NCBI RefSeq assembly: GCF_003815775.1
Contig: NZ_CP033926.1
Span: 1,550,001 to 1,614,000 of the forward strand
DNA: 64,000 nt
Direction: 5' to 3'
Source of the DNA: Chryseobacterium joostei
GTDB lineage: Bacteria > Bacteroidota > Bacteroidia > Flavobacteriales > Weeksellaceae
Part shown: in pieces, positions 33,018 through 43,380 of the stretch
Position numbering within the stretch: the stretch's first letter is position 1
Layout: each line of letters starts with the position of its first letter
Translations under genes and position numbers: made by a program
Notes under the pieces: generated by a model
What the model saw: the letters and a program-made list of their open reading frames with translations, nothing else
Database searches by the model: none
What the model was told of the DNA's origin: nothing

Positions 33018-34067
33018 TTATAGAATTAACATTGCGTCACCGTAAGAATAGAATTTATACTTTTCTTTTACGGCCTCTTCATAAGCTTGCATAATAAAGT
33101 CTCTTCCTGCAAATGCAGCAATCATCATGATCAATGTAGACTTTGGTGTATGGAAGTTTGTGATCATTGTGTTAGCAACTCCGAAATCATGAGGTGGATA
33201 AATGAATTTATTTGTCCAACCATTGAAAGCAGAGATTTTTTTGTTGGAAGAAACAGAAGTTTCCAAAGCTCTCATTGTTGTAGTACCTACTGCGCAAACT
33301 CTTCTGTGAGATTCTACTGCATTGTTGATTATAGCAGCATTTTTTTCATCAATGATGATCTCTTCAGATTCCATTTTGTGCTTAGAAAGATCTTCTACCT
33401 CAATTGGGTTGAAAGTTCCTAATCCTACGTGAAGGGTAACCTCAGCAAAATCGATTCCTTTGATCTCTAATTTCTTCATTAAGTGTCTGGAGAAGTGAAG
33501 ACCTGCTGTAGGTGCAGCAACTGCTCCCTCCACTTTAGCGTAGATCGTCTGGTATCTTTCTGCATCTTCCGGTTCTACTGCTCTTTTAATATATTTTGGA
33601 AGTGGAGTTTCTCCCAGTTCTTTTAATTTCGTTCTGAATTCATCGTAAGAACCGTCGAATAAGAATCTTAATGTTCTTCCTCTTGAAGTTGTATTATCGA
33701 TAACCTCAGCTACCAAAGATTCATCTTCAGTGAAGAATAACTTGTTACCAATTCTGATTTTTCTTGCCGGATCTACCAAAACATCCCAAACTCTGGTTTC
33801 TTTATCAAGCTCTCTTAAAAGGAAAACCTCAATTTTAGCACCTGTTTTTTCTTTATTTCCATAAAGACGTGCAGGGAAAACCTTAGTATTGTTGAAGATA
33901 AACAAATCCTTCTCATCAAAATAATCTACGACATCCTTGAATAATTTGTGCTCGATAGTTTGTGTTTTTCTATCAAGAACCATTAATCTAGCTTCGTCTC
34001 TGTGCTCTGATGGGTGTTCTGCTAATAATTCCGCAGGAAGATCAAAATTAAAATCTGATGTTTTCAT
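33018..34067 (-). CDS. queA: S-adenosylmethionine:tRNA ribosyltransferase-isomerase (queuosine synthesis)
   Basis: 349 residues. Family marks: N-terminal [90 protein letters not shown] and [18 protein letters not shown]. It transfers and isomerises the ribosyl group of SAM onto preQ1-tRNA to give epoxyqueuosine. It is separated from rlmN by 106 bp with an inverted repeat. Confidence 0.97.
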   Translation of the reverse strand: MKTSDFNFDLPAELLAEHPSEHRDEARLMVLDRKTQTIEHKLFKDVVDYFDEKDLFIFNNTKVFPARLYGNKEKTGAKIEVFLLRELDKETRVWDVLVDPARKIRIGNKLFFTEDESLVAEVIDNTTSRGRTLRFLFDGSYDEFRTKLKELGETPLPKYIKRAVEPEDAERYQTIYAKVEGAVAAPTAGLHFSRHLMKKLEIKGIDFAEVTLHVGLGTFNPIEVEDLSKHKMESEEIIIDEKNAAIINNAVESHRRVCAVGTTTMRALETSVSSNKKISAFNGWTNKFIYPPHDFGVANTMITNFHTPKSTLIMMIAAFAGRDFIMQAYEEAVKEKYKFYSYGDAMLIL

Positions 34068-34311
34068 TTTTTAAATTACGGTTTAAAAATTATTGTAATT
34101 ACATGGTGTAATTTTCGGAGTGCAAATATACGACATTGAATACCCCTTTGTCAAGTATTATTTACAATCAAATGTAAAACACTGACTACGCGGGAGTTTT
34201 TTAGACAAAAAAAGATTATTTTAGTCCCAAATTAAAAATAAGTTGGTTGAATCTGTAAGCAAAATTTACTTTATGGATAATATCCACACCAACATACATA
34301 AAATTATAACT

Positions 34312-35004
34312 ATGAGCAAATATTCAATTGAAGCATTCATTAACGAAACAAAGGAAAATCCGCAACTAAGGGATTATTTCGAGCTGGAAACAAAACACCT
34401 TTTAGAAATCAACCTGAATAATCAGGCTGTATGGACAAAAAGAGGAAGCATGGTAAGCTATGTTGGAAATATTAATTTCGAAAGACAGGGCATGCTGTCA
34501 GGTGGTATCGGAAACCTTTTGAAAAAGGCTATCAGTGGAGAAGGAAGTAAGCTGATGAAAGCTGAAGGCACCGGAAAGCTGTATGTTGCAGATTCCGGGA
34601 AAAAAGTACGTATTCTTTACTTGAACAATGAGTCTGTCTGCGTGAATGGCAATGATGTTTTAGCTCATGAACAAAGTGTAAAAAGTGATATCACGATGCT
34701 TAAAAGCATTGCAGGAATGATGTCTGGTGGTCTTTTTCAGGTAAAACTTTCCGGAACAGGTCATATTGCCATTACCACTCACGGAGATCCCCTTACCTTG
34801 CTGGTAACGCCAGATACTCCCGTTTTCACAGATCCTAATGCCACTGTCGCATGGTCCGGAAACCTCAGCCCGGAACTTAAAACCAATGTTTCCTTTAAAA
34901 GCCTGATAGGAAGAGGAAGTGGTGAAGAGTTTCAAATGAAGTTTTCAGGACACGGATGGGTTCTGATTCAGCCTTATGAAGAAGTTTATCTTATGGAGAA
35001 ATAA
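34312..35004 (+). CDS. AIM24 family protein
   Basis: 230 residues from MSKYSIEAFINETK (ATG at 34312); the reading from 34243 adds 23 residues with poor sense. AIM24-type beta-helical fold marks are present: MVSYVGNINFERQGMLSGG, KAEGTGKLYVADSGKKVRIL, and GGLFQVKLSGTGHIAITTHGDP. The C-terminus has EEFQMKFSGHGWVLIQPYEE. Most bacterial members have no known function. No signal peptide is present. Confidence 0.88.
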   Translation: MSKYSIEAFINETKENPQLRDYFELETKHLLEINLNNQAVWTKRGSMVSYVGNINFERQGMLSGGIGNLLKKAISGEGSKLMKAEGTGKLYVADSGKKVRILYLNNESVCVNGNDVLAHEQSVKSDITMLKSIAGMMSGGLFQVKLSGTGHIAITTHGDPLTLLVTPDTPVFTDPNATVAWSGNLSPELKTNVSFKSLIGRGSGEEFQMKFSGHGWVLIQPYEEVYLMEK

Positions 35005-35213
35005 GCATAAGTAGTATAATATAAAATGGCTGTCTTGGATTTTTCTGAGGCAGTTTTTTTTCTAAGAAATTAGAGAATATAAGACCTGGAAATTATCCCA
35101 TCTAAAACAAAATGACTCTTCAACACGCTCTCCCACTCTAAATCTCCCCAACTCAACAGCTCCCATTCCATCGTTGTTTGCAAAAGTTTTAATATATTTA
35201 GAAAAAAAAATAG

Positions 35214-37499
<2,286 letters not shown>

Positions 37500-37509
<10 letters not shown>

Positions 37510-38531
37510 AAGATATTATCATTCAATTTATTGGCACCGAAAATTGCATAATCTCTCCCATCAACAACGGATTGATTAATACAACTTATCTTGTAGAAAA
37601 TAAGGAAAACGAAGAAAAGTTTATTCTGCAAAAGATCAATCATCATGTTTTCAAACAGCCTGAAATTATCATCAACAATCACTTAGCGGTCAACCACCTT
37701 CTTCAAAATAGTAATTATCCGTTACTCTTCATCAAACCCATTTCATCTTCCATCGGAAACTTCATTGTAAAAGATGAGAATATGGAATCATGGAGAATGA
37801 CCGGTTTTATAGAGGATACCAAAACTTTCTTTAAAATACCGGATTCCGCCACAGCCTATGCATCAGCAAAGGCAATAGGGCGCTTTCTCAACGCGATTAA
37901 TCCCAATACTCTACCAGATATCCAAACACCAATTCCTGATTTTATCAATTTTGAAAAAAGAATTTTAGATTATAAAGATTCTTTGCATGGAGCTGACCGT
38001 ACTTTACTCAATAATGCTTCTGCTGAAATTGAAGCTACCAACCAGCTACTATCATTGCCACAACAATGGATTGATATGGAAAAAAGTCATTTGCTTCCCA
38101 AAAGGATTATTCATGGAGATCCTAATATCAGAAATATTCTTTTCAAAGAATCAAGACCTCTGGCTATTATCGATCTGGATACCGTAATGATTTCCACACT
38201 GTTATATGACTTTGGTGATATTACCAGATCTTATACCAATACAACCAATGAAGATGATGGAACTGCCAAGGAGAATTTCAACACTGAAATATATCAGGCT
38301 GTAAAAGAGGGCTTTTTATTTGACTTAAAAGAAAAACTGGTTTCTGAAGAAATTGAAAATCTTGATTATGCAGCACAGGTTGTAATCTACATTCAGGCGG
38401 TACGTTTTCTGACAGATTATCTGAATGGAAGTACCTATTATTCTACCAACTATGCTGAACATAACCTGGATAGAACAAGAAATCAGCTGGAGCTATTGAA
38501 AGGATTGAAAAAGTATTTGGAAATTGATTAA
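37500..38531 (+). CDS. NahK-like N-acetylhexosamine 1-kinase (aminoglycoside phosphotransferase fold)
   Basis: 343 residues. Catalytic loop RIIHGDPNIRNILF holds His-Gly-Asp and Asn; the metal site is IIDLDTVMISTLLYDFGDITRS. The 'IDLDTVM...YDFGD..R' pattern is that of NahK of bifidobacteria. N-terminal lysine region is FILQKINHHVF. It would phosphorylate the anomeric position of GalNAc or GlcNAc. Homologues in Bacteroides have been misnamed 'mucin desulfatase'. Last gene of the operon; its product is the natural substrate of the adjacent nucleotidyltransferase. Confidence 0.85.
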
Positions 38532-38674
38532 ACCACAAAAGGCACAAAAGTTTTTTAACACTTTAGTTATTTCAAGTTACAGAATTTACGCATCATAAGT
38601 ACACATAAGTTTTTGAAAATCTCTGATTTTCTTCTAAAGTGAACTTACTTATATTGTATCATTTTGGAAAAAAA
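38532..38674. other. Intergenic region with a weak hairpin
   Basis: Contains ACCACAAAAGGCACAAAAG (direct repeat of CACAAAAG) and a 7-bp hairpin GAAAATC-TCT-GATTTTC near 38615-38631. It could be the end of the GH109 operon or a dispersed intergenic repeat; neither is certain. Confidence 0.35.
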
Positions 38675-39172
38675 TTATTTCAGAAATTCAAGAATTTTCT
38701 TCCATTCTTCAAACTTTCTCTCAAAGGAGATGGTGTGGAGTGGACTTGTAGATGGCAACAGAAAAATAGGCAGTCTATAGTTTTTTCCTAAAAGTTTTTG
38801 TAAGTTTTTATAAGATTTTCCTCCGTTACTGAAAACTGCTTTAATGTTAGTATATTCATCCAGCAGTTCAGCAATTTGATTGGCTTCTTCATTTTTAATT
38901 TCAGAATCCAGGCTTCCTTTTCTTTCACAGGAATCAATGACGTCCCAAAGGGCAATATGATGTTTCTTTAATACTTCCAGTCTTTTGCTATAATCTTCGG
39001 TAAATTCCTCATTCAGTAATTCCAAGATGATTTTCCAGAATTTATTTTGCGGATGGGCATAATATTGTTGCTTTTCCAATGATTTTACTCCCGGAATGGA
39101 GCCTAGAATTAAAATTTCAGACTGATCATCAATATGCGGTGGAAATGAGGAAATACGGTTTTGCATATTCAA
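38675..39172 (-). CDS. DNA-deoxyinosine (hypoxanthine) glycosylase, UDG superfamily
   Basis: 165 residues. Motif 1 ILILGSIPGVKSLEKQQYYAHPQNKFWKII matches the hypoxanthine-DNA glycosylase subfamily of uracil-DNA glycosylases (TIGR04274-like); the C-terminal motif is LLPSTSPLHTISFERKFEEW. It removes hypoxanthine produced by adenine deamination, starting base excision repair. It stands alone on the minus strand. Confidence 0.9.
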   Translation of the reverse strand: MNMQNRISSFPPHIDDQSEILILGSIPGVKSLEKQQYYAHPQNKFWKIILELLNEEFTEDYSKRLEVLKKHHIALWDVIDSCERKGSLDSEIKNEEANQIAELLDEYTNIKAVFSNGGKSYKNLQKLLGKNYRLPIFLLPSTSPLHTISFERKFEEWKKILEFLK

Positions 39173-39212
39173 ATATATACATTTTGGCTAAAGCCTTTGG
39201 AACTTTTGTAAT

Positions 39213-39236
39213 AAAAAAGCGGGCTAAAGCCCGCTT
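39213..39236 (-). terminator. Terminator of the S9 peptidase gene
   Basis: Perfect 9-bp stem AAGCGGGCT/AGCCCGCTT (39218-39226 with 39228-39236), followed by T-run on the minus strand, 38 bp past the stop codon. Confidence 0.85.
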
Positions 39237-39273
39237 CTATTAATGTTCAGAATTAAAATTTGTTCTTTAATTC

Positions 39274-41268
39274 CTATAAAGTTTCTTTCAACCAGTCGAA
39301 GAATTCTCTCTGCCATACCAATCCGTTTTGTGGATGAAGTACCCAGTGATTTTCATTCGGGAAATAAACCAACTTAGATTTTAATCCTCTTAGTTTCGCT
39401 GCCTGGAAAGCTTCTTGCCCTTGCTCGTAAGGTACACGGAAATCAATTCCTCCCTGAACAATCATGATTGGCTTATTCCATTTTTCTACGAAGTTGCTTG
39501 GGTTAAATTCTGTATAAGCTTTTGGCTGTGGTTTTTCCCATGGTGAACCAATGTCCCAGTTCGCAAACCAAAGTTCTTCAGTTGTTAGATACCAAGATTT
39601 CATATCAAATAATCCATCATGTGCAATGAATGTTTTGAATCTATTTTCATGAATTCCGGCCAGCATAAATACGCTATATCCTCCGTAACTTGCTCCAACA
39701 GCTGCCACTCTCTCTCCGTCTACATACGGTAATGTTTTTGCATAATCTGTTGCCGCAAGGTAGTCTCTCATAGGTTGTCCACCCCAATCTTTTGAAATCT
39801 CTTCATTCCATTTTGTACCCCATCCCGGCATACCTCTTCTGTTTGGTGCCACTACAATGTAATCGTTTGCTGTCATTAAAGCAAAGTTCCATCTTACGCT
39901 GAAATATTGTGTTAATGCAGACTGTGGTCCTCCCTGGCAGTATACCAATGTTGGATATTTTTTATTCGGATCAAAGTTTGGCGGATAATGGAACCATACT
40001 CCCATTTCTTTACCATCCGAAGTTTTTACCATTTTAAGTTCAGATTTTCCTTGAGCCAGCTTAGCATAAGCATCTTTATTGGCTTCGGTAACCTGCTTCA
40101 TTTCTCCATTTTTAAGGTTTACAGAGAAAAGTTCCGTAGCATGGTTTACATCTGTTCTTCCTACTAAAAGTGAAGTTTTATTATCTGTAAAAATCTCGTT
40201 AACGTCAAAATCACCTTTAGTAATCTGCTGTACCTTTCCAGATTTAGAATCTAATGAGAAAAGCTGTTTTGTTCCTCTGTACGCTGCTGTAAAATAGATC
40301 GTTTTAGAATCTGCACCCCAAAGTACATCTCCTGAAACACTGTCATCCCAAGCTGCAGTAAGATTAGTTGTCTTTCCAGACTTCCAATCCATGATTTTTA
40401 CATCATTTTTGTCAGCTTCATAACCATCTCTGGCCATACTTTGCCAAACCAATGATTTGCCATCCGGACTGAATTTAGGATTAACATCGTAACCTTTGTT
40501 AGCTTCCGTTAGATTTTTAGTGGTACCCGTTGCCATATCATAGGCAAAAATATCAGTATTGGTACTTGTAGCATACTCCTTACCGCTTTTAGGTTTTGTA
40601 ACATATAAAAGCTGTGCAGAATCCGGACTCCAGATGAAATCCTCGGCACCTCCGAAAGGTCTTTGCGGAGAATCCCATGTTTTACCCTCTAACAGATCTT
40701 TAGCAACCTCTACTTTATCAGAAGTGTTCACTACAAATACGTGGTTGTATTTCCCTTCATTAAAGTAATCCCAGTGTCTGTGGTTCAGATCTGTATATAC
40801 CTGAGCTGTAGTTTTAGGAGTATCACTGTATTTGTCCTTACCCATTAGCTTCTCCACCAAAACCTGCTTACTGAAAGCAATTTTCTTTCCGTCAGGAGAA
40901 ATAACCACATTGTCAGCTTCACCAATGGTGTAGAACTCAGCCCATGTTTTTCCGGCATCTTTTGAAAGATAGATTTTATCTCCCTCTTGTGCATAGATTC
41001 CGTTTTTATCCCATTGAATCAGGTTTTTTTTACCAAAATCAATTTTGGAAGACTGATTATTAAGAACATTCAGAAAGTAGTTCTCGTTTTTTGTTTTTTC
41101 TGTTTTCAGATCTACCTGTCCTACTTTATAGATAAGAGAAGCCTGATCCGGAGAAACTGCCTGCACTCCCACTTTTTTCAAAGTCCAAAGAATTTCAGGC
41201 GTCATTACTTGTTGTGCATTCATTAAAAGCGGAGCTGCCAGAGCCAGCAGACTGTACTTAAGTTTCAT
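39274..41268 (-). CDS. Secreted S9 family peptidase (prolyl oligopeptidase / DPP-like)
   Basis: 664 residues from MKLKYSLLALAAPLLMNAQ (cat at 41266-41268); the reading from 41319 adds 17 residues before the signal peptide. An N-terminal WD40/PD40-type propeller (DNVVISPDGKKIAFSK, NPKFSPDGKSLVWQS, LWGADSKTIYF) precedes the alpha/beta hydrolase. The catalytic serine is Ser527 in GASYGGYS, the Asp is in GGIDFRVP and the His in NENHWV. Closest in layout to bacterial DPP5/acylaminoacyl peptidases. Periplasmic peptide degradation is the probable role. Confidence 0.93.
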   Translation of the reverse strand: MKLKYSLLALAAPLLMNAQQVMTPEILWTLKKVGVQAVSPDQASLIYKVGQVDLKTEKTKNENYFLNVLNNQSSKIDFGKKNLIQWDKNGIYAQEGDKIYLSKDAGKTWAEFYTIGEADNVVISPDGKKIAFSKQVLVEKLMGKDKYSDTPKTTAQVYTDLNHRHWDYFNEGKYNHVFVVNTSDKVEVAKDLLEGKTWDSPQRPFGGAEDFIWSPDSAQLLYVTKPKSGKEYATSTNTDIFAYDMATGTTKNLTEANKGYDVNPKFSPDGKSLVWQSMARDGYEADKNDVKIMDWKSGKTTNLTAAWDDSVSGDVLWGADSKTIYFTAAYRGTKQLFSLDSKSGKVQQITKGDFDVNEIFTDNKTSLLVGRTDVNHATELFSVNLKNGEMKQVTEANKDAYAKLAQGKSELKMVKTSDGKEMGVWFHYPPNFDPNKKYPTLVYCQGGPQSALTQYFSVRWNFALMTANDYIVVAPNRRGMPGWGTKWNEEISKDWGGQPMRDYLAATDYAKTLPYVDGERVAAVGASYGGYSVFMLAGIHENRFKTFIAHDGLFDMKSWYLTTEELWFANWDIGSPWEKPQPKAYTEFNPSNFVEKWNKPIMIVQGGIDFRVPYEQGQEAFQAAKLRGLKSKLVYFPNENHWVLHPQNGLVWQREFFDWLKETL

Positions 41269-41571
41269 ATGTTGATATTCATTTTTTAGCGGAATTATGA
41301 ATTCTACAGATTTCAGCAATTCCTTTTATTAAATTCAAAGATTGCCAAAGTTAATATTTAAAATAAAAATTACCGAAAGAATTAACACTAAAGTTGATAT
41401 TATATGGTAAAATAGTAAAGAAGACAAATAAAGTAGGAAAAGTTGATATGAGAAATTGAAAATAGCACATAAAGAAAACTTGTAAATTTATCTTTACTGG
41501 AACTAACCGCTTCTCATCTCACAAATTCCAATATATTTTATACTCCCCTCAAACTTTCTTGTTTTTCAACA

Positions 41572-41606
41572 AAAAAGCCCGTCAGTACAATACCAACGGG
41601 CTTTTT
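41572..41606. terminator. Terminator after the holin-like gene
   Basis: Stem AAAAAGCCCGT / ACGGGCTTTTT with a loop of about 13 bases, 20 bp past the stop of the minus-strand gene at 41626-41970. Confidence 0.85.
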
Positions 41607-41625
41607 ATTTTTATTTTCAAATCAA

Positions 41626-41970
41626 TTACTCTCCATCAGAGAACATGGAGTTCGCCAGAGAGGTAACAATTGACAATAGAATACTAAAGATAAATGCCCA
41701 CCAGAAACCATCTACCACCATACTGTCTATAAAGTAATCGGCAATCAGAATAATCCCGGCGTTAATTACCAAAGCAAAGAATCCTAATGTAAGAATGGTA
41801 AGCGGAAGTCCGAAAAGGCTTAGAATAGGTTTTACAAATATGTTTAAAACCCCAAGTACAATAGCAAATATAATTGCCGTTGAAAACCCTTCAAAATGTA
41901 CTCCCGGTAAAATTTTAGTTAAAAGATAGGCAACTATTGCAGTTACAAACAATCGGATAATTAAATTCAT
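41626..41970 (-). CDS. Phage_holin_4-type four-helix membrane protein
   Basis: 114 residues, four hydrophobic segments (LFVTAIVAYLLTKILPG; IIFAIVLGVLNIFVKPILSLFG; LTILTLGFFALVINAGIILIADY; FWWAFIFSILLSIVTSLANS). The pattern NIFVKPIL..F.LPLTILTLGFF is that of the PF04020-type 'phage holin family' proteins widespread in bacterial chromosomes. No phage genes are nearby, so it is very unlikely to act in lysis. Function unknown. Confidence 0.88.
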   Translation of the reverse strand: MNLIIRLFVTAIVAYLLTKILPGVHFEGFSTAIIFAIVLGVLNIFVKPILSLFGLPLTILTLGFFALVINAGIILIADYFIDSMVVDGFWWAFIFSILLSIVTSLANSMFSDGE

Positions 41971-42084
41971 TTCTTATTTTTTTTAATAGTTATGGGGTGT
42001 ATGGAGCAAAAGCCATTCCATTTCGGATAAAAAGATTTCATTAAAACTCTTTATTTTAAGGAATATTTTACTTAACCTACATTG

Positions 42085-42507
42085 TTATCTTATTTTCATC
42101 ATGGTCACCAGCGACGTTGCCACATGGCTCTCCGATTCTGAACTTTCATTCCGAACATAGATCTCAGTTCTTATCACACTGATTTTCGTTCCACCTTTGA
42201 TGACGTAGGACTTAGAAACCAGGGCGTCCCCCATTGCCGGACGAAGATAGTTTACCTTTAACTCAACAGTTACCACGTAGCAATCTTCTGCATAATGGCT
42301 CACAGCCGCATATCCCGAGGAAACATCTACCAAAGAGGCAATCATTGCTCCATTAAACATTCCTGCTTTTCTGGTCATCATTTCCATTTTGGGGATTTTG
42401 ATGGATACGAAATCAGTTTCCACTTCCAATAGTTCTGCCTTGTAAAATTTCAGAATTTCTGAACGGTTGAAACTGTCTGTAACGAGTTTTCTTTTCTCTG
42501 GGGTCAT
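42085..42507 (-). CDS. Hotdog-fold thioesterase (PaaI/DUF4442-like)
   Basis: 140 residues. Hotdog fold marks: VSIKIPKMEMMTRKAGMFNGAMIASLVDVSSGYAAVSH (with the Asp-x-x-x-G/A part typical of the PaaI-like group), VTVELKVNYLRPAMGD and VIRTEIYV. It would hydrolyse an acyl-CoA; the substrate is not defined. A single-gene unit. Start ATG at 42505-42507. Confidence 0.82.
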   Translation of the reverse strand: MTPEKRKLVTDSFNRSEILKFYKAELLEVETDFVSIKIPKMEMMTRKAGMFNGAMIASLVDVSSGYAAVSHYAEDCYVVTVELKVNYLRPAMGDALVSKSYVIKGGTKISVIRTEIYVRNESSESESHVATSLVTMMKIR

Positions 42508-42617
42508 TGCTTTTTTAATTTAAGTGTAAATTTAAAGATTGATTTAAAAACTAAAGAATTTAAAGACTCAAAAATGAATAATCAATAAATTTTTACTGCA
42601 AAAATTTCAAAAAAGAT

Positions 42618-42625
42618 TAGCTTTG
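42618..42625 (+). promoter_or_regulatory. -7 promoter element of the 42644 gene
   Basis: TAGCTTTG (42618-42625) fits TAnnTTTG; a CTG at 42596-42598 stands at the exact N19 distance in place of the usual TTG. It lies 18 bp before the start codon. Confidence 0.5.
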
Positions 42626-42643
42626 TGATAAAGAGATTATTTC

Positions 42644-43066
42644 ATGGATTTCAAAAAGACATTTCTTTTCTTTAGTTTTCTGGCATATTGTACATTTCAG
42701 GCACAAACCCTGAACTTATACGGAGGGGCAGATCAGGATCAATATTTGGGATGTTTAAACTGTGATACTTTTGATAAAAACTCCATCTGGAACAAGTATA
42801 GTGATTATGGAAATGTATACAGCTCAAAATCGATCTGGAATACCTACGGAAATTATGGGAGTTCATACAGTACCTACTCTCCCTGGAGCAGCTATGCCTC
42901 ATATCCTCCGGTTATTGTAGACCAAGACGGAAATTTTTTCGGATTTCTTACCCTGAATACTTATAAATCTGAAAGATCAGAACTGGAACTAGCGCACATT
43001 TTATGCAAATACCATGAGGATATCAAAACAGATATCAATGGGTGGTATGAAAAGTTGTTTAGATAA
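42644..43066 (+). CDS. Secreted protein with Trp/Tyr/Ser short repeats
   Basis: 140 residues with a signal peptide (DFKKTFLFFSFLAYCTFQAQ). Residues ~20-42 have LYGGADQDQYLGCLNC. They are followed by three aromatic repeats of about 18 residues: SIWNKYSDYGNVYSSK, SIWNTYGNYGSSYSTY and SPWSSYASYPPVIVD. The C-terminal part (DGNFFGFLTLNTYKSERSELELAHILCKYHEDIK) is alpha/beta. I recall similar short proteins in unrelated bacteria; the function is unknown. The SIWN/SPW strands could make a small beta-structure binding carbohydrate or metal, but this is only a guess. Confidence 0.75.
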   Translation: MDFKKTFLFFSFLAYCTFQAQTLNLYGGADQDQYLGCLNCDTFDKNSIWNKYSDYGNVYSSKSIWNTYGNYGSSYSTYSPWSSYASYPPVIVDQDGNFFGFLTLNTYKSERSELELAHILCKYHEDIKTDINGWYEKLFR

Positions 43067-43380
43067 TTGCACTTTTATTCATTGAAGAATCATAAATTTT
43101 CAAATTAATGTGTAAAATTGATAGCATAAATGCCCTAATTTTTAAATAGAAAAAATATAATTAACCTGTTTGTAATCTATTCTAAAAAATTCCTTTTTAC
43201 CTTATTTTTCACTTTAACAAACTGTAAATGATAATTTTAATATAATTTAATATCATCAAAAGAATGAATGCCAATGCCAGTCTGCGTTATTCATGAAATC
43301 CATCACCTAAGATTTAACACTCTATTAAGAAATAAATATCCATCTTTGCAGCCTTAAAATCAAACACGCTAGTTTATTTC
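43067..43380. other. Intergenic region upstream of the TonB receptor gene
   Basis: AT-rich 314-bp gap. CATCTTTG ending about 32 bp before the start resembles a -7 box with one mismatch. No Fur-box-like palindrome, repeat or RNA fold was recognised by eye. Confidence 0.4.

Noticed and set aside
41626..41970. Phage holin as a sign of a prophage
   Set aside because: No capsid, integrase or lysin genes nearby; this protein family is common in ordinary chromosomes.
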